From: Ixodes scapularis
Lineage: Eukaryota > Arthropoda > Arachnida > Ixodida > Ixodidae
DNA length: 64,000 nucleotides
Assembly: GCF_016920785.2 (NCBI RefSeq)
Contig: NW_024609857.1
Coordinates: 128,829,094 to 128,893,093 of the forward strand
Direction: 5' to 3'
Shown here: positions 1 through 10,400 of the stretch, piece by piece
Position numbering within the stretch: the stretch's first letter is position 1
Layout of the letters: the number at the start of each line of letters is the position of its first letter
Made by a program: the position numbers and the translations under genes
Notes under the pieces: model-generated
Seen by the model: only the letters and a program-made list of their open reading frames with translations
What the model was told of the DNA's origin: nothing
Databases searched by the model: none

Positions 1-169
1 GTTTTGCCACAAAAAAAGATAAAAACATAGAATAAAACAGCAAAAGAACATGAATCAGAGGAGAATTTGAGCACAGAACTTTCTAGACCACAGTAGATGG
101 TTTTTACACTTAACCATTCATTCACAGGTGCGAGATAGTGACAACTAAGTTGCGCTTCTATATATCAAT

Positions 170-1818
170 CAGTGTTGCGGAGCTGCCACTCCGGAGTTGG
201 AATGATTGCGGAATCATTCCGCATTTTCGCGACCCCGGAATGGAATGGGAATGGAATGGCGGCAACGTTCAGGGGAATGGAATGGGAATGGAATTAGATG
301 CCTTTTGCCCGGAATGGAATGGGAATGGAATGGGCCAGGTTCTTTATATTTTACGTTCAGCTATACCGAGCCAGTCAGAGAGTTGATTGTTCAGAAATAA
401 AATGAGCGGGAAACTGCGAACCCGCGTAAGGCCCTAGCAGACTTATGCGCAAAAGAAAAAAATGCAATACAAGAAACAAGCGTCAAAGCAACGAACAGAG
501 GGGGGGGGGGGGGGGGGGGGGGGGCGGCGGCGGTGGCGCCTTTTATCAGTGAAGTTCAACACATATCCGAATGCGTCTGCGCCTGTAATATTGCGATATT
601 GCACAGCTAGTACGTCATCAGCCGACGTGAACGTGACCTGCTGCTCCGGTGATCCGATACCCAGGAAGGAGGCTAGACGTGGCCTCGCTGTGCGGACCCA
701 GACTTAGTACACTTTCGACTCGTCTCGAGCGCGCTGCTTCTCGAAGAGCTCGCACCTGTGCCGGCCATCTCAGGTCGCAATCCACGAGGTCCCTATTTGA
801 ATTATGCTAGGCGAAACTTGAAGACTGCCATTCATGCGTTGGAGGCGGAGAGTCGGCAGGAAGGACCGTCACAACAGGGATGCCACCGTATTGATTTTTC
901 AACCGTAACAGAAGATAATACATGCGCTTCAGGTGGTCCAGTTTTCTCGAAAATTCCAAATGCAACTGCCTGCATGGTCTTCAACGAGGTCAGCTACAAC
1001 GAAAGTATGTATTGTCCTTTCTTACAGCAGCGTGGGTAAAGTTTCATGTTCAAGGCAACACCTACAAATTCAAGAATACTGGTTCATCCCACCGTGACGT
1101 CATGCAGTGCTGACAGGGGCGCCCTTATTGGACAGGGAAGTGGCGATTTTGTGATGGAATTTATTTTAGAGGTCGGTCTTTTCGCATCACTGGTCAGTCA
1201 GACAGGATGCCAGGGAAGGGACCGCGGTCAATCCTTGATGGAACGTTTTTTAAACCCATTTAGGACTTTCGTCCGGAACCACTACCTTCAAGGCGAAGTG
1301 CCAAGCCTGCGGAAAAGTAATTTCGGGACCAAAAAAAAAAAAGAAACTTCCACTTCAAACTTAAAGCCTCATCTCAGTTGGCGCCTCAAAGAAATTTGAA
1401 AAAAATGTATTGTATTATCAGTATTTATATTTCTGCCCTCCCTAAAATGTATTCTTGTATTTGTATTTCCAAAGACTTTTTATCCTTTTTAAAATGTATT
1501 TCCGACACGTATCACGATACATTTTTATGGATATATTTGAGACTTGAGTATCAGTATCTCAGCAAATTATTTTCATCTATCCCAGTATTTGTATTTCCAA
1601 ATACACTTCTGAATATTTCTGCCCAACCCTGCAACGTAATGCAGCTGTCAAGTGACACTTTTAACGTTTAGGAATTGGAGGAATGGAATGGAGCGAATCA
1701 GCCATTCCAAGAATGGGAATGGGCCCAGTGTCCCCATTCCTAGGAGTTGAAAGGAATGGAATTATCGAAAACTCTAATGGAATTGGAATGGAATGGGGGT
1801 GCCCATTCCGCAACACTG
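170..1818. mobile_element. hAT-like non-autonomous DNA transposon, 8-bp TSD
   Basis: The terminal inverted repeats begin CAGTGTTGCGGA at both ends. The element is flanked by a perfect 8-bp direct repeat, ATATCAAT (162-169 and 1819-1826), the hAT signature. GGAATGGGAAT-type subterminal repeats lie at 236-332 and 1677-1800, like the transposase-binding repeats of hAT elements. There is no transposase ORF. The interior has a 25-nt poly-G run (500-524), a CRE-like TGACGTCA (1095) and an AT-rich stretch (1400-1631) ending ...CCCAACCCTG that may be a second nested hAT fragment. Confidence 0.8.
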
Positions 1819-2637
1819 ATATCAATCAAGTTCTCAGATTTGAACACAGAATTTTTCTGGGTGGAGTAAAAGGTAACATGCATTTAATCACTTGACTATA
1901 AGGTCAAGACAGTAATAACCAATTTACAGCTCTATTTGCTGTAGCCCACGGCTGTCGAGGGTTTTAATTTACATATTTTTACCACGACCCGCCCCAACTC
2001 CGACAATGCATAGAGCTCCTAAAATGCACAGACGCGGCTCACACTGCCCGCATTTTAATGCCTCTTCAAACTTTCTCTGCAACTGAAATTGCATGTATGT
2101 GTAATCAAAGCGAAGACAGATACTGCTCCAACAGTTTTCAAAGTCGCTGCACAGCAGTGGTACGCACCTGATGAAACTTTAGTGCTGCAAGCCCATGAAG
2201 ATGGTATGACAAGCATATAGAAACAATACTGTGAAATAAAATAGCACCCGAGTTTGAGACGTCGTGTGTGCTTGCCCGTTTATTTTATTTTATTTTTCTA
2301 GTCTCAGAGATATTATGTAAGTTGTACACTAGCCTGCCCGTGATTCCATCCTTCCTTCGTGAAAATGGGACCAGTTGGCTGCCATTTTCTCACTAGAAAT
2401 TGGTGAAAATTGCTCACAACTTTTGAATTGGATAATGCAAAGTTCTGAAACTTTGGCGTCTGGTCTCAGCTACCAGCGGTACATTTGTGTGGAGGTCAAG
2501 TGTCTTGGCATCAAGTAGTATTTTATTTATTATTTTATTTTTGTGATAAGAAAAGCATGGTCTGGATCCTTCTCAAATGTCCTGTGCACACAAAACAAAA
2601 TACAGAGCAAGCACATGTATAAAAATAGGGAAATAAC

Positions 2638-3866
2638 TAGGGCTGGGCGTCGATTAAGAAAAGTAACCCGGTTAACGAGCTCCCTTTAATCGATTAATTG
2701 GTTTTGTTCTTTTCCATGCATAATAGTTAAAGGGATTGTCTAGTGAAATCCTGGTTACAAAGTTTTCGCACCGGTGACGTAAAATGGGCTAAACTATAGT
2801 CAGATATGATATTTATTTCATTGAAATGCGCCTCAATATTCGTTAAATCAGTTATGAAAATCAATACGAAACTTCACACCAAATTTTGCAAGTATGCATG
2901 GCTAATCGTGTCATGACGTCACGTCAGACACGGCAACATCAGTGTCGCGGACGTTGACTTATTCCCGGCTTTGATCGACATGGCTGATGGTGCGTACAAA
3001 GATCGTAGTCGAGAAAACGAGCTTCCCCCAATATTGTAAATCTTGTCTTTCTTTGAACGAGGTTGTTTTACTGAGACAGCGGTCCAGAGCTGTGTTAACT
3101 CTCTTTGCATGATGTTACGTCAAAGCTTCCACTGTTGAAAACAAAAATGCCCAGTGTTTTGCGGGTGAAATATGAGCAGTTGGGCTCTGTTTAAAATTGA
3201 ATTAATTGTGCGGAGGAGGGATAAAAATTGAGCGGATGATATTCCTAAAAGCAATGACAATATAATTTAGTTGTTTTCTGAAACAAAAACATTTACTGGG
3301 CATTCCCTTTGACAAAAAAGCTAAATTGAATGTTTTGCCTCTGCTGAATATCTAATAAACAGCATAGTACAATTTTGCATTTTAAATCAACCTTGATGTG
3401 TGGTTGAGAACATTCAAAAGACACCCACACTCACAAATTATTCCTTCAACCGCAGAGGCAAAGAGGTTCGTCGATATTCTCCCCGCAATAGCGAACTCCT
3501 TTGTCGTTTGTCGTTGTTGTCCGTCCCTTTGTCCCTTCCTCATATTCAGTATCCTTCGGTAATTCATAATCGTCTCTGCTGAGCTAAATGGACACTCGCA
3601 CGGCGTTGAAGTGGCTGTGACACGTATAACATTCTCCACTGGTTTGGAGTGACAATTCTCGCCCTTACAGTTTACTTTAAGATAAAATTACACCTGAAGT
3701 TCGCCCTCATAAGGTGTAGTCGTCCATGTCTGCATGGCGAAAGCGTCAAATTTTTAAGTTTTTGTTGGCTTGTTTAAATTTAACCGATTAACTGGTTAAA
3801 AATATATTTGCGATTAAAGCATTGATCGATTAATCAATAAATTAATCAATCAAGTGCCCAGCTTTA
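2638..3866 (-). mobile_element. Decayed hAT element
   Basis: The ends are TAGGGCTGGGC and, inverted, TAAAGCTGGGC. The flanking octamers gaaataac (2630-2637) and aaaataac (3867-3874) match at 7 of 8 positions. Subterminal sequences are rich in CGATTAAT repeats. A transposase C-terminal remnant lies inside on the minus strand. A further pair of inverted ends (AAAGGGATTG near 2730 and the CATTCCCTTT region near 3302) suggests a nested second element. Confidence 0.65.
3382..3639 (-). pseudogene. hAT transposase C-terminal (dimerisation) remnant
   Basis: An 85-aa open stretch whose first third reads RVTATSTPCECPFSSAETIM, the hAT dimerisation motif (typically TSxPxERxFSxAGxI), followed by a basic Arg-rich segment. 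The remainder has lost resemblance. It supports the hAT classification of the surrounding element. Not functional as it stands. Confidence 0.55.
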
Positions 3867-3874
3867 AAAATAAC

Positions 3875-4698
3875 CAAAAAAGTGGGGTGGGTGCTTTTTG
3901 GGTCTGAAAGCAGAAAGGAGCATGTGGCAAGGTAGGTCCCTGTTCGATTCAATGGAATGGTGGAAGCAGTGTAGGAATCTGGCAGAACCTCTCATTTTTT
4001 AAGCAGCCACGCCGCACTCTTCAAGCCTGCTTTGTGCTCTCGTGTCAAGCTTCACCGCTTTGCACCGGTGTATGCGCACAAAGCGTCACCGCTTTGCACA
4101 GGTGTGTGAGCAAAAGCCTTCGCAACTTTGCACCGGCTTCTCAGATAACGCCTGGCGTAGAGAAGCCTTCTCTGTGAGCTTGGAAGGCTCGATAGTTGGC
4201 TGAAATGGACTCTTGGTATGTCCTTCGATTATATTTCAAATATTTCAAGAGTAGCAGGTAGGTATACATGCTCACTGCGACATCAACGCATGCTCAGTAT
4301 TTTGCAATGAATAAAGCTATACGCACACCGGACTGCACTTCGGACGGAAATGGTTATACGCACTCCTCCGAGAGCTCATGCCGCCCGGGCCACCCTTTTC
4401 GAACGGCACGTGTATCACTGGGAAGCTCGTTAACACAGCCCCCCGCCTGCGTTCACGCTGCTTCGCGGCGACAGTGTGCGGCTGCTAATTACAAAACGTA
4501 ACCAGTACACCATGCCGGCAATCCAAGCCCTGCTGTCCCCGATCGCACCTCCGGAAAGGGAGTCCCATACCATTTAGTTCTGAGAAGTTTCTCGACAACA
4601 TTCGGTTTTTTACTGTTCATCGCAAAAAAGAAATGTCATAAATATCGCCAAATGCCTGGATAAAACAAAATGTTTGAGAAAAAAAGAAAAAAAAAAAG
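3875..4698. other. No gene seen
   Basis: Contains short direct repeats of gcgtcaccgctttgcac-type (4030-4140) and a CCGGAAAGG-rich patch. No domain-bearing ORF and no exon-like stretch. Confidence 0.4.
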
Positions 4699-4775
4699 TA
4701 GGCCCACCGCGGATCGAACCCAAGTTCACTTGCGTATGAAGCGGACACCTTAACCCCTATGCCATGCCACCGCTT
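4699..4775 (-). repeat. tRNA-like / SINE head with T-run terminator
   Basis: On the minus strand this contains an A-box-like TGGCATAGGGG, a B-box-like GTTCGATCC and a run of T (the A-run at 4681-4698), a pol III terminator. A loop TTCATAC sits where an anticodon loop would be, but the anticodon and T stems pair poorly. It reads as a degraded tRNA or tRNA-derived SINE rather than a working tRNA. Confidence 0.4.
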
Positions 4776-5256
4776 AGGCCCGCTTCAGACGGGGCAACTT
4801 TTCCAGCAATTTTGAGGTTGCTGGCGGGTTGTTCCCTAGCATTCCCTAGATCGATGCGAATTGCTGAGATCGGGTCCGGCTCGAACGAGCGAGCAACTCG
4901 GAGCAATTCGAAGACAGTTGAAGCGGCTGCAGCCAATCAGAGACGCGATATTTTCACGTGACACCCCTGAGGTGGTGATGATGACAGCTAAAGACTTAGT
5001 TCTGTTTTGGAATGGATCGTTTTCGGAAATAAACAGTTTTAGAAAAATTAGTTAGTATTCTCAACGCCGTTCAAAGATATAAGAACGCGTTTTTAGCGCG
5101 TAGCTGGGCGTCTAAGTAGTGAAAGAAGAATCAAAGTTAATGATGATGATGGCAAGTCGGAGCAATTCGGTTGCTGCGTGTGAATGCGGGCGGCCGGTGT
5201 TGCTGGTGTTGCGACGTCAAATTGCTGGGTGAAATTGCTCCGTCTGAAGCGGGCCT
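4776..5256. mobile_element. MITE with ~25-bp terminal inverted repeats
   Basis: The left end AGGCCCGCTTCAGACGGGGC and the right end inverted AGGCCCGCTTCAGACGGAGC differ at one base in 20. There is no coding capacity. The interior has a CCAATCAG box (4933) and a CACGTGAC motif. The target duplication is unclear, perhaps TA/TTA. It abuts the tRNA-like element. Confidence 0.7.
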
Positions 5257-5464
5257 TAGAAAACTCGTGACCATTCGTTTTATACAAGATAAGTGGAGTG
5301 TGTATAGCCATTTCCGTCCGAAGTGCACTCCGGAGTGCGTATAGCTTTACTCTTTTGTAATAGACCACTCCTTCAAAACCCCAAACCTTCAAGCTACGGT
5401 GCTTGCGATGTTGAGAAGACCGCGTCGTCCCCCCCTTGTAAACATCATCTCATAATCATCATCA

Positions 5465-5570
5465 CTAGACGTGGCACCGCGGGCCTCCATGGTACGGGCT
5501 GTTGCCTTTCCGCGGTGCCACGGCTCTCCTGAGCCAATAAAGATTACGATTACGATTACGATTACTCCTG
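5465..5570 (+). repeat. 3' tail of a non-LTR element with (GATTAC)n
   Basis: Inverted GGCACCGCGG/CCGCGGTGCC blocks are followed by gagccaataaag and four copies of a GATTAC hexamer. LINE 3' ends of this type finish with an AATAAA-like signal and a short tandem tail. Nothing of the coding part is visible upstream. Confidence 0.35.
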
Positions 5571-6175
5571 GCTCTAACCCTTCCTAAAGCCCCTGGACAG
5601 ATTTGTGTTTGTTTTACAAGTAGCATCAAATGTGCCAAAGCACAAGGTCCGTGCCTCTTGCAGTCTATGAAAGCAAATGGCGGCAGCACTGAAATGAACG
5701 GCCCTAGGAAGCAAATGGGGGTGGAGCACTCACTCATGGCGCATATCTCGTGTGTTCGGACAAAAATGGTTGTTGCTGCTTGTGAGAAATGCGAAGCGTG
5801 AGTTATACCATGATGCTTTAACCTTTTCCATGCAGCCGCAACAAGCGGCGGAAGTAAGAACTACATTCGGTGGGTAGTTTTGCGCACGGGCATGCGCAGA
5901 GCATATGTTGTGGACCGCTCTCGTAATAAGCGTCATCGAACGTGAAACAAAGCACTGCCAAAGCCATCGCTCGAGCGGTGCATGTAAAACATGAGGATCG
6001 CGTCTCATGAGCCCACGCGCACCAACTTTGGCAGATTTCTTTCAGACTTCGTCGAGACGACGGTTCGGCCTCGCTTCTCTGTTCCTACCGAAGCACGTAT
6101 AAGTCCGCTCTGTACCGTGCTGGCAACGCCGAACACGCCTACGGAGCGAGCACTCAGGCTCCGTGGGGCACTTAC

Positions 6176-6394
6176 CAAGAGCGCGAGCCGGAGCGCTCCG
6201 ACGGCGCTGAGCGGGTAAGAGCGCCGGCAGGCCAGCACCACGCGCGGGTCCGTGGTGCCGACCGAGTCTTCGCGCAGAGCTTTCGTCTCTTCGGCGTCGT
6301 CCAGGGTAACCTGCTTGAGACAGGCGTCGTCCACGAACTGCGACACCCGAGACGTGGTGCACGCGCCGCCCCGATCTCCCTCTGGGGAAGACAT
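6176..6394 (-). CDS. Predicted first exon of an unidentified minus-strand gene
   Basis: The minus-strand ATG at 6394 has G at -3 and opens 73 codons (MSSPEGDRGGACTTSRVSQF...RRSYPLSAVGALRLALL) that end exactly at a gtaagt donor, phase 0. The start is acidic and hydrophilic, and the end is hydrophobic and could begin a membrane segment. The GC-rich composition resembles the TRPC4AP exons rather than the AT-rich repeats. It points away from TRPC4AP. I do not recognise the product, and no second exon is evident in the transposon-filled 1-6 kb. It could also be a captured fragment. Confidence 0.45.
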
Positions 6395-7359
6395 GGCCGC
6401 TCCGCGCTCACTGCAGTCTCTGACTCGCTGCTGTTGACTTCGGCGTCGCCCTCGGCACGACGGTGATGTGGGCCCGCGCGGAGCGGGGGCCTACGACCTC
6501 AAGAACTGGTCGCGACAGATGGACAGGGAACGGCCAGCGCAAACTACGCATAGACGGGAAGCAGTGGGAAGCCATGGGGAGAAGCCAACTAACGTTCGGA
6601 GAAGCCAACGTTGGGAGAAGCTGAAGAGGTTCCTGGGCTGTCCAAAGTGTGGCGCAACGCGAAGTCCTTTTAAAATAGGGAGCCTCCCTACTTTTAAATA
6701 CGATTAAATAAAGTCATACTATGAAAAACACTGGCTAGCTTGATGTAAGCAATCGCCTGGTGCTCACTGCGTTGGAAGAGGTCCATTGGCAAAAAAAGCT
6801 CCTACGGCTCTGCTGTCACCTAGGGCATGAGTGGAACCAGGTGACAAAAGTGACCGCCCAATTCGACTAGTTTATCGTGCTCATTTATCCATTTCTGCCT
6901 TACGCTCTTTCCTTTTTTTTCCCCTTCTCTCCTTTTTCTTTATTAGTTGTATTTTCAGTATTTTGTCCTGATGTTTTTTTTTCGTGATAGTTACAGTTTT
7001 TATTAAATACATATTTACACCATCATAAAAAAGTATATATTAAGCGTCTACTAAAACTTGAACGTCTGCTGATTTCTGCCACTTTTTCAACACCTGCGTG
7101 GCAACACTGATGGACCGCCTTTATTTATTTATTGTTATTACTCTGCATGAAACCGTTCTTGATCGACTCCAAGCAGGGTGTCGTGATTAACGTTGGTTGT
7201 GAGGTGGTGCTACCATGGCACGATAACGTAGCTTTTCTTAAAGCGCGTGCAAATGTTTCTCTTCGGCAGTCCTGGTGAATCCCCACCGCACTCGGCCACC
7301 GAACCAATTTGAATCAACGCCGAGCCACTCGCCCCCCGCCGCCCGCTTGTAGATCAGCA
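6395..7359. promoter_or_regulatory. Possible bidirectional promoter interval
   Basis: About 1 kb between two predicted initiator exons facing away from each other. The left half (6395-6660) is GC/CpG-rich. The right half holds T-rich low-complexity sequence (6900-7060). No TATA box is obvious. The inference rests only on the position between the two candidate start codons. Confidence 0.3.
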
Positions 7360-7461
7360 ATGTCGTCTCCAAAGTCCGAGCTCAAAGGGAGCTCGAACGC
7401 AGCGGCATATTTTGCGCTGCATCGGGAAATCGGCAGACGGCGGCCTGGAAGCATACGCAAG
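7360..7461 (+). CDS. TRPC4AP: Candidate TRPC4AP exon 1 (initiator exon)
   Basis: An ATG at 7360 with G at -3 opens 34 codons that end in AAG followed by a gtaatc donor, phase 0, which matches the phase-0 acceptor of the exon at 9805. The peptide is basic near its end (GRRRPGSIRK), reminiscent of the PRPGN segment near the vertebrate N terminus. That resemblance is weak, and a further small exon before 9805 is possible. Alternatively this is the first exon of another transcript. Confidence 0.4.
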
Positions 7462-10400
7462 GTAATCTGTTCTCGGACGTGGGGAAATGTAAGCCTGAAG
7501 CTACCCCGTCGGAAACGCATCACTCAGCCTCCGAACTCTGTCCCTCGTTGGCGGTAGGAAAGGCAGAGAGTATACAATCGAGAGGTGGCTTCCTGTGCCG
7601 TCGGACCGACTTCGTAGAACTGCGTAGGACCACCAATGCCGAAAGTCGATGGGATTGGAATCCCGGTGTCTGTCTCGATGGGACGGGGAAAAGAGGGAGT
7701 CGGGAGGAGTGCGTCTCCATCGATGGGACAAGTCCTTGCGACGATCCGTAGAGGACGCTACGAGCCACACCAGCAGCCAATGCTGTGCCGTGTGTGTCTG
7801 TCACGTGACCATGGGGAGGGACACAGTGATGCGCGGGGCACGTTCCAACGTGATATGCTCATAGCGCTGCGTAAATCTAGCTTAGAAAGAAAAAAAAAAA
7901 TCGTATTGTAAAGAAATATGGAAAGAAAAAGGGTTGTAGTTGATCTGAATAGGTAAGAAACGGTCGCATAATTGGTGACAAATTCTCTGTCGGACAGTCG
8001 TGTAGGCTATGTGCCCCAGGCACCATAAAACGTATGCTTCACAGCTTGCCTGTCTGCGAGTACAGTGTCACGAAAGAAGCGCAGCCTAGCATGGACGGCT
8101 TTCTTCCCAATTCCCCCGGGCCCCCAAGCATTTGAAAGTTCGCAGTTGGCAGTCCAGCTAGGGCGTAGCACAGGGAAAAACACTGTCGGGCCCTTGTTGC
8201 ACCCTGTGCTAACATGTTGGAAGGCTCTGTGGGGGCAGTGCGCAGCTTGGGTATGGTCGGTCGTGCCAGAACATTGTTCATCCTTGATAGTTTAACCGTT
8301 AAATGCCAAAGCTCAGATTGAATGGGGAACCACGTTGGACGCTACAGCAGTGTGATTAGCCTCTTTCGTGACAACCTCCCCCTTCCGTCCTGAACCCCTT
8401 CATTGTTTTCTCTCGAGCTTTTATTTTCCCATTTATTCTTTCAATATCTGCATCTCGCCGCGGGGCAGCCAAAAAGTCTGCATTCCGTTTAAGCAAACCT
8501 TGGCTTAGGGTGAATGCTATGGTTTGCCTGTGCTAATTTGGGTGACAGAGCGACGCACGTGACGGCTCTCTGCAGGAGGAATGCACTTCAACGGCAGGTT
8601 GTCGCACACTTTGCTCCGCCACCCCAACTGGCTCATGCAACCTGTAGCACTCATCATTGGTCAAGTTACACCGAGACAGAGTGAAGGCACTGGCACGTTG
8701 GCATGGGGGTTAGTCAGCCTTGTGCCTCGTTTCGGACATTTTATTATCCTTCATTTTTGAGAATCACTCTGCTACGGGAGCATTAATTGATGTGAACATA
8801 GAAGCCAGTAAGAATGCTTATGTTTAAAAAAAGTTTGGGCAACAAAGCTAGATCCTGTCAGCTCCGTTGAACTGTGGTGAGGGATATAAATGTAGGCCTC
8901 AAAATGTCTTTTTTCTTTTTTTCCCCTTGCCAATGATCTTGGGGCCCCGAAATTCCTGCAGAGGCATCTCGGAACTAACGTCTATGAACGAGGGACGAAA
9001 GTGAAGAAAAGGCAACACGAGGTGTGTTGCAACTGAAAGTTTGAATTGAAAACTTCTCACTCACATACTGTTTGTGAAAACAACACATCCTTTACCCATT
9101 CCCCCACTCTTTCTGCAAGAGTGCAAATTCTTTATTATGAAGGGCCAACGACTGCTCACTGATGGACTTGCCTGTGCCTCTTGTTTCGCGTCGTACGCCT
9201 TGTTTTGTCTTTTCCTCACTTTTGTCCCTTGTTCTTGGTGTTCATTCTGAGATGCCAAACCGACTGGCTTAACTTACTATTTTGCTGCAAAGGTACTTTC
9301 CTTCCTCTCCTCTTGACCAGCGCAAAGAGAGAAAGAAAGAAAACTAAATACTCTCGTACTCCTGTGCACACAAAGGGCGGCAGTTATCGTGACAATGCTG
9401 GGTTTCGTACCTGTCCGCATCCCAATACTCGACCACCCCTGCTAGTTAAGCAGGAGAGAGCATCTGGTACTCGACTAAAATCTGACAGCTAAGAAGTTTA
9501 CAGGTCCAGCTGTGAAACTGCATTTCAGTTGGAACAGTGCACCCTTCTCCACATTTTGGTTGGTGTCAGTGTGCACATTTCGGTCAGCCGGTCACACCAC
9601 GTTTTGGATTGGCGCACGGCGACGACGCCATTAAAACTCGCGAATTGTGCCAGCTTTACGCTGGGCAACATAATGGCGGCACCCGTGAGATAACCGGAGA
9701 ACGTCGAGGCTTTTAGAGCGTAGCTTATCTGGCGGCCATAACCCCGGCACACGGTCGGGGTTGCCCTTCGGACGTGCGTCCCCCGACGGCTCTTTACGTT
9801 CCAGGCAGCGCTGGTGCGGTCGCTGGAGCGCGGGGCGGAGCAGGTTACGGTAGCAGAGCAGCTATGCACGTTGGACACCCTGTCGGTGACCTTCTTCCCA
9901 GACGAGGACCTGTACCGGGAGGGCCTGGCCATCCTCGGGGTGAGTTGACGCTACCGCCGTTCTAAGTGCGGCGCCTGGAGCGTGTCTCCGACCAGAGAGT
10001 TTACTGCGACGTCGTAGACAATGTCGTAAGGCGGTGGCCTGCCGGGATCCCGGTGGTGCTGCTGGTTGCCGTCCGCCTTGACAGTCCACGGAAGCTACGG
10101 CAACCAGAAGTTGTGACGACAGTGACTCTCGTGTTTGTTCATGCTTTTTGCCGGAACTTCTAAACCCCACTGCCGGCTACGTCATTTGTTGCCACTTTAG
10201 CACTACTTTTGACGCGCTGGCATCGTATTGGGACGATACGAACGCACCGGTTGAAGAGGACGCGCTACCTTTTTTTGACTACGGCGTTAGTTTTGCGACT
10301 GCCCGTTGCAGATTCTTGGTGTCGGCGGTCCGATAGCCCTGTAGGCACTACTCGTGTTCTGCCCGAGAAAACATTGTTTGACTCTTTGCGGCATTTAAAG

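Noticed and set aside
138..400. Small plus-strand ORFs rich in Met-Glu-Trp-Asn-Gly
   Set aside because: They are translated GGAATGGGAAT subterminal repeats of the hAT-like element.
4699..4775. Functional tRNA-Met gene
   Set aside because: The anticodon-loop-like TTCATAC is present, but the anticodon and T stems do not pair properly, so it is kept only as a tRNA-like repeat.
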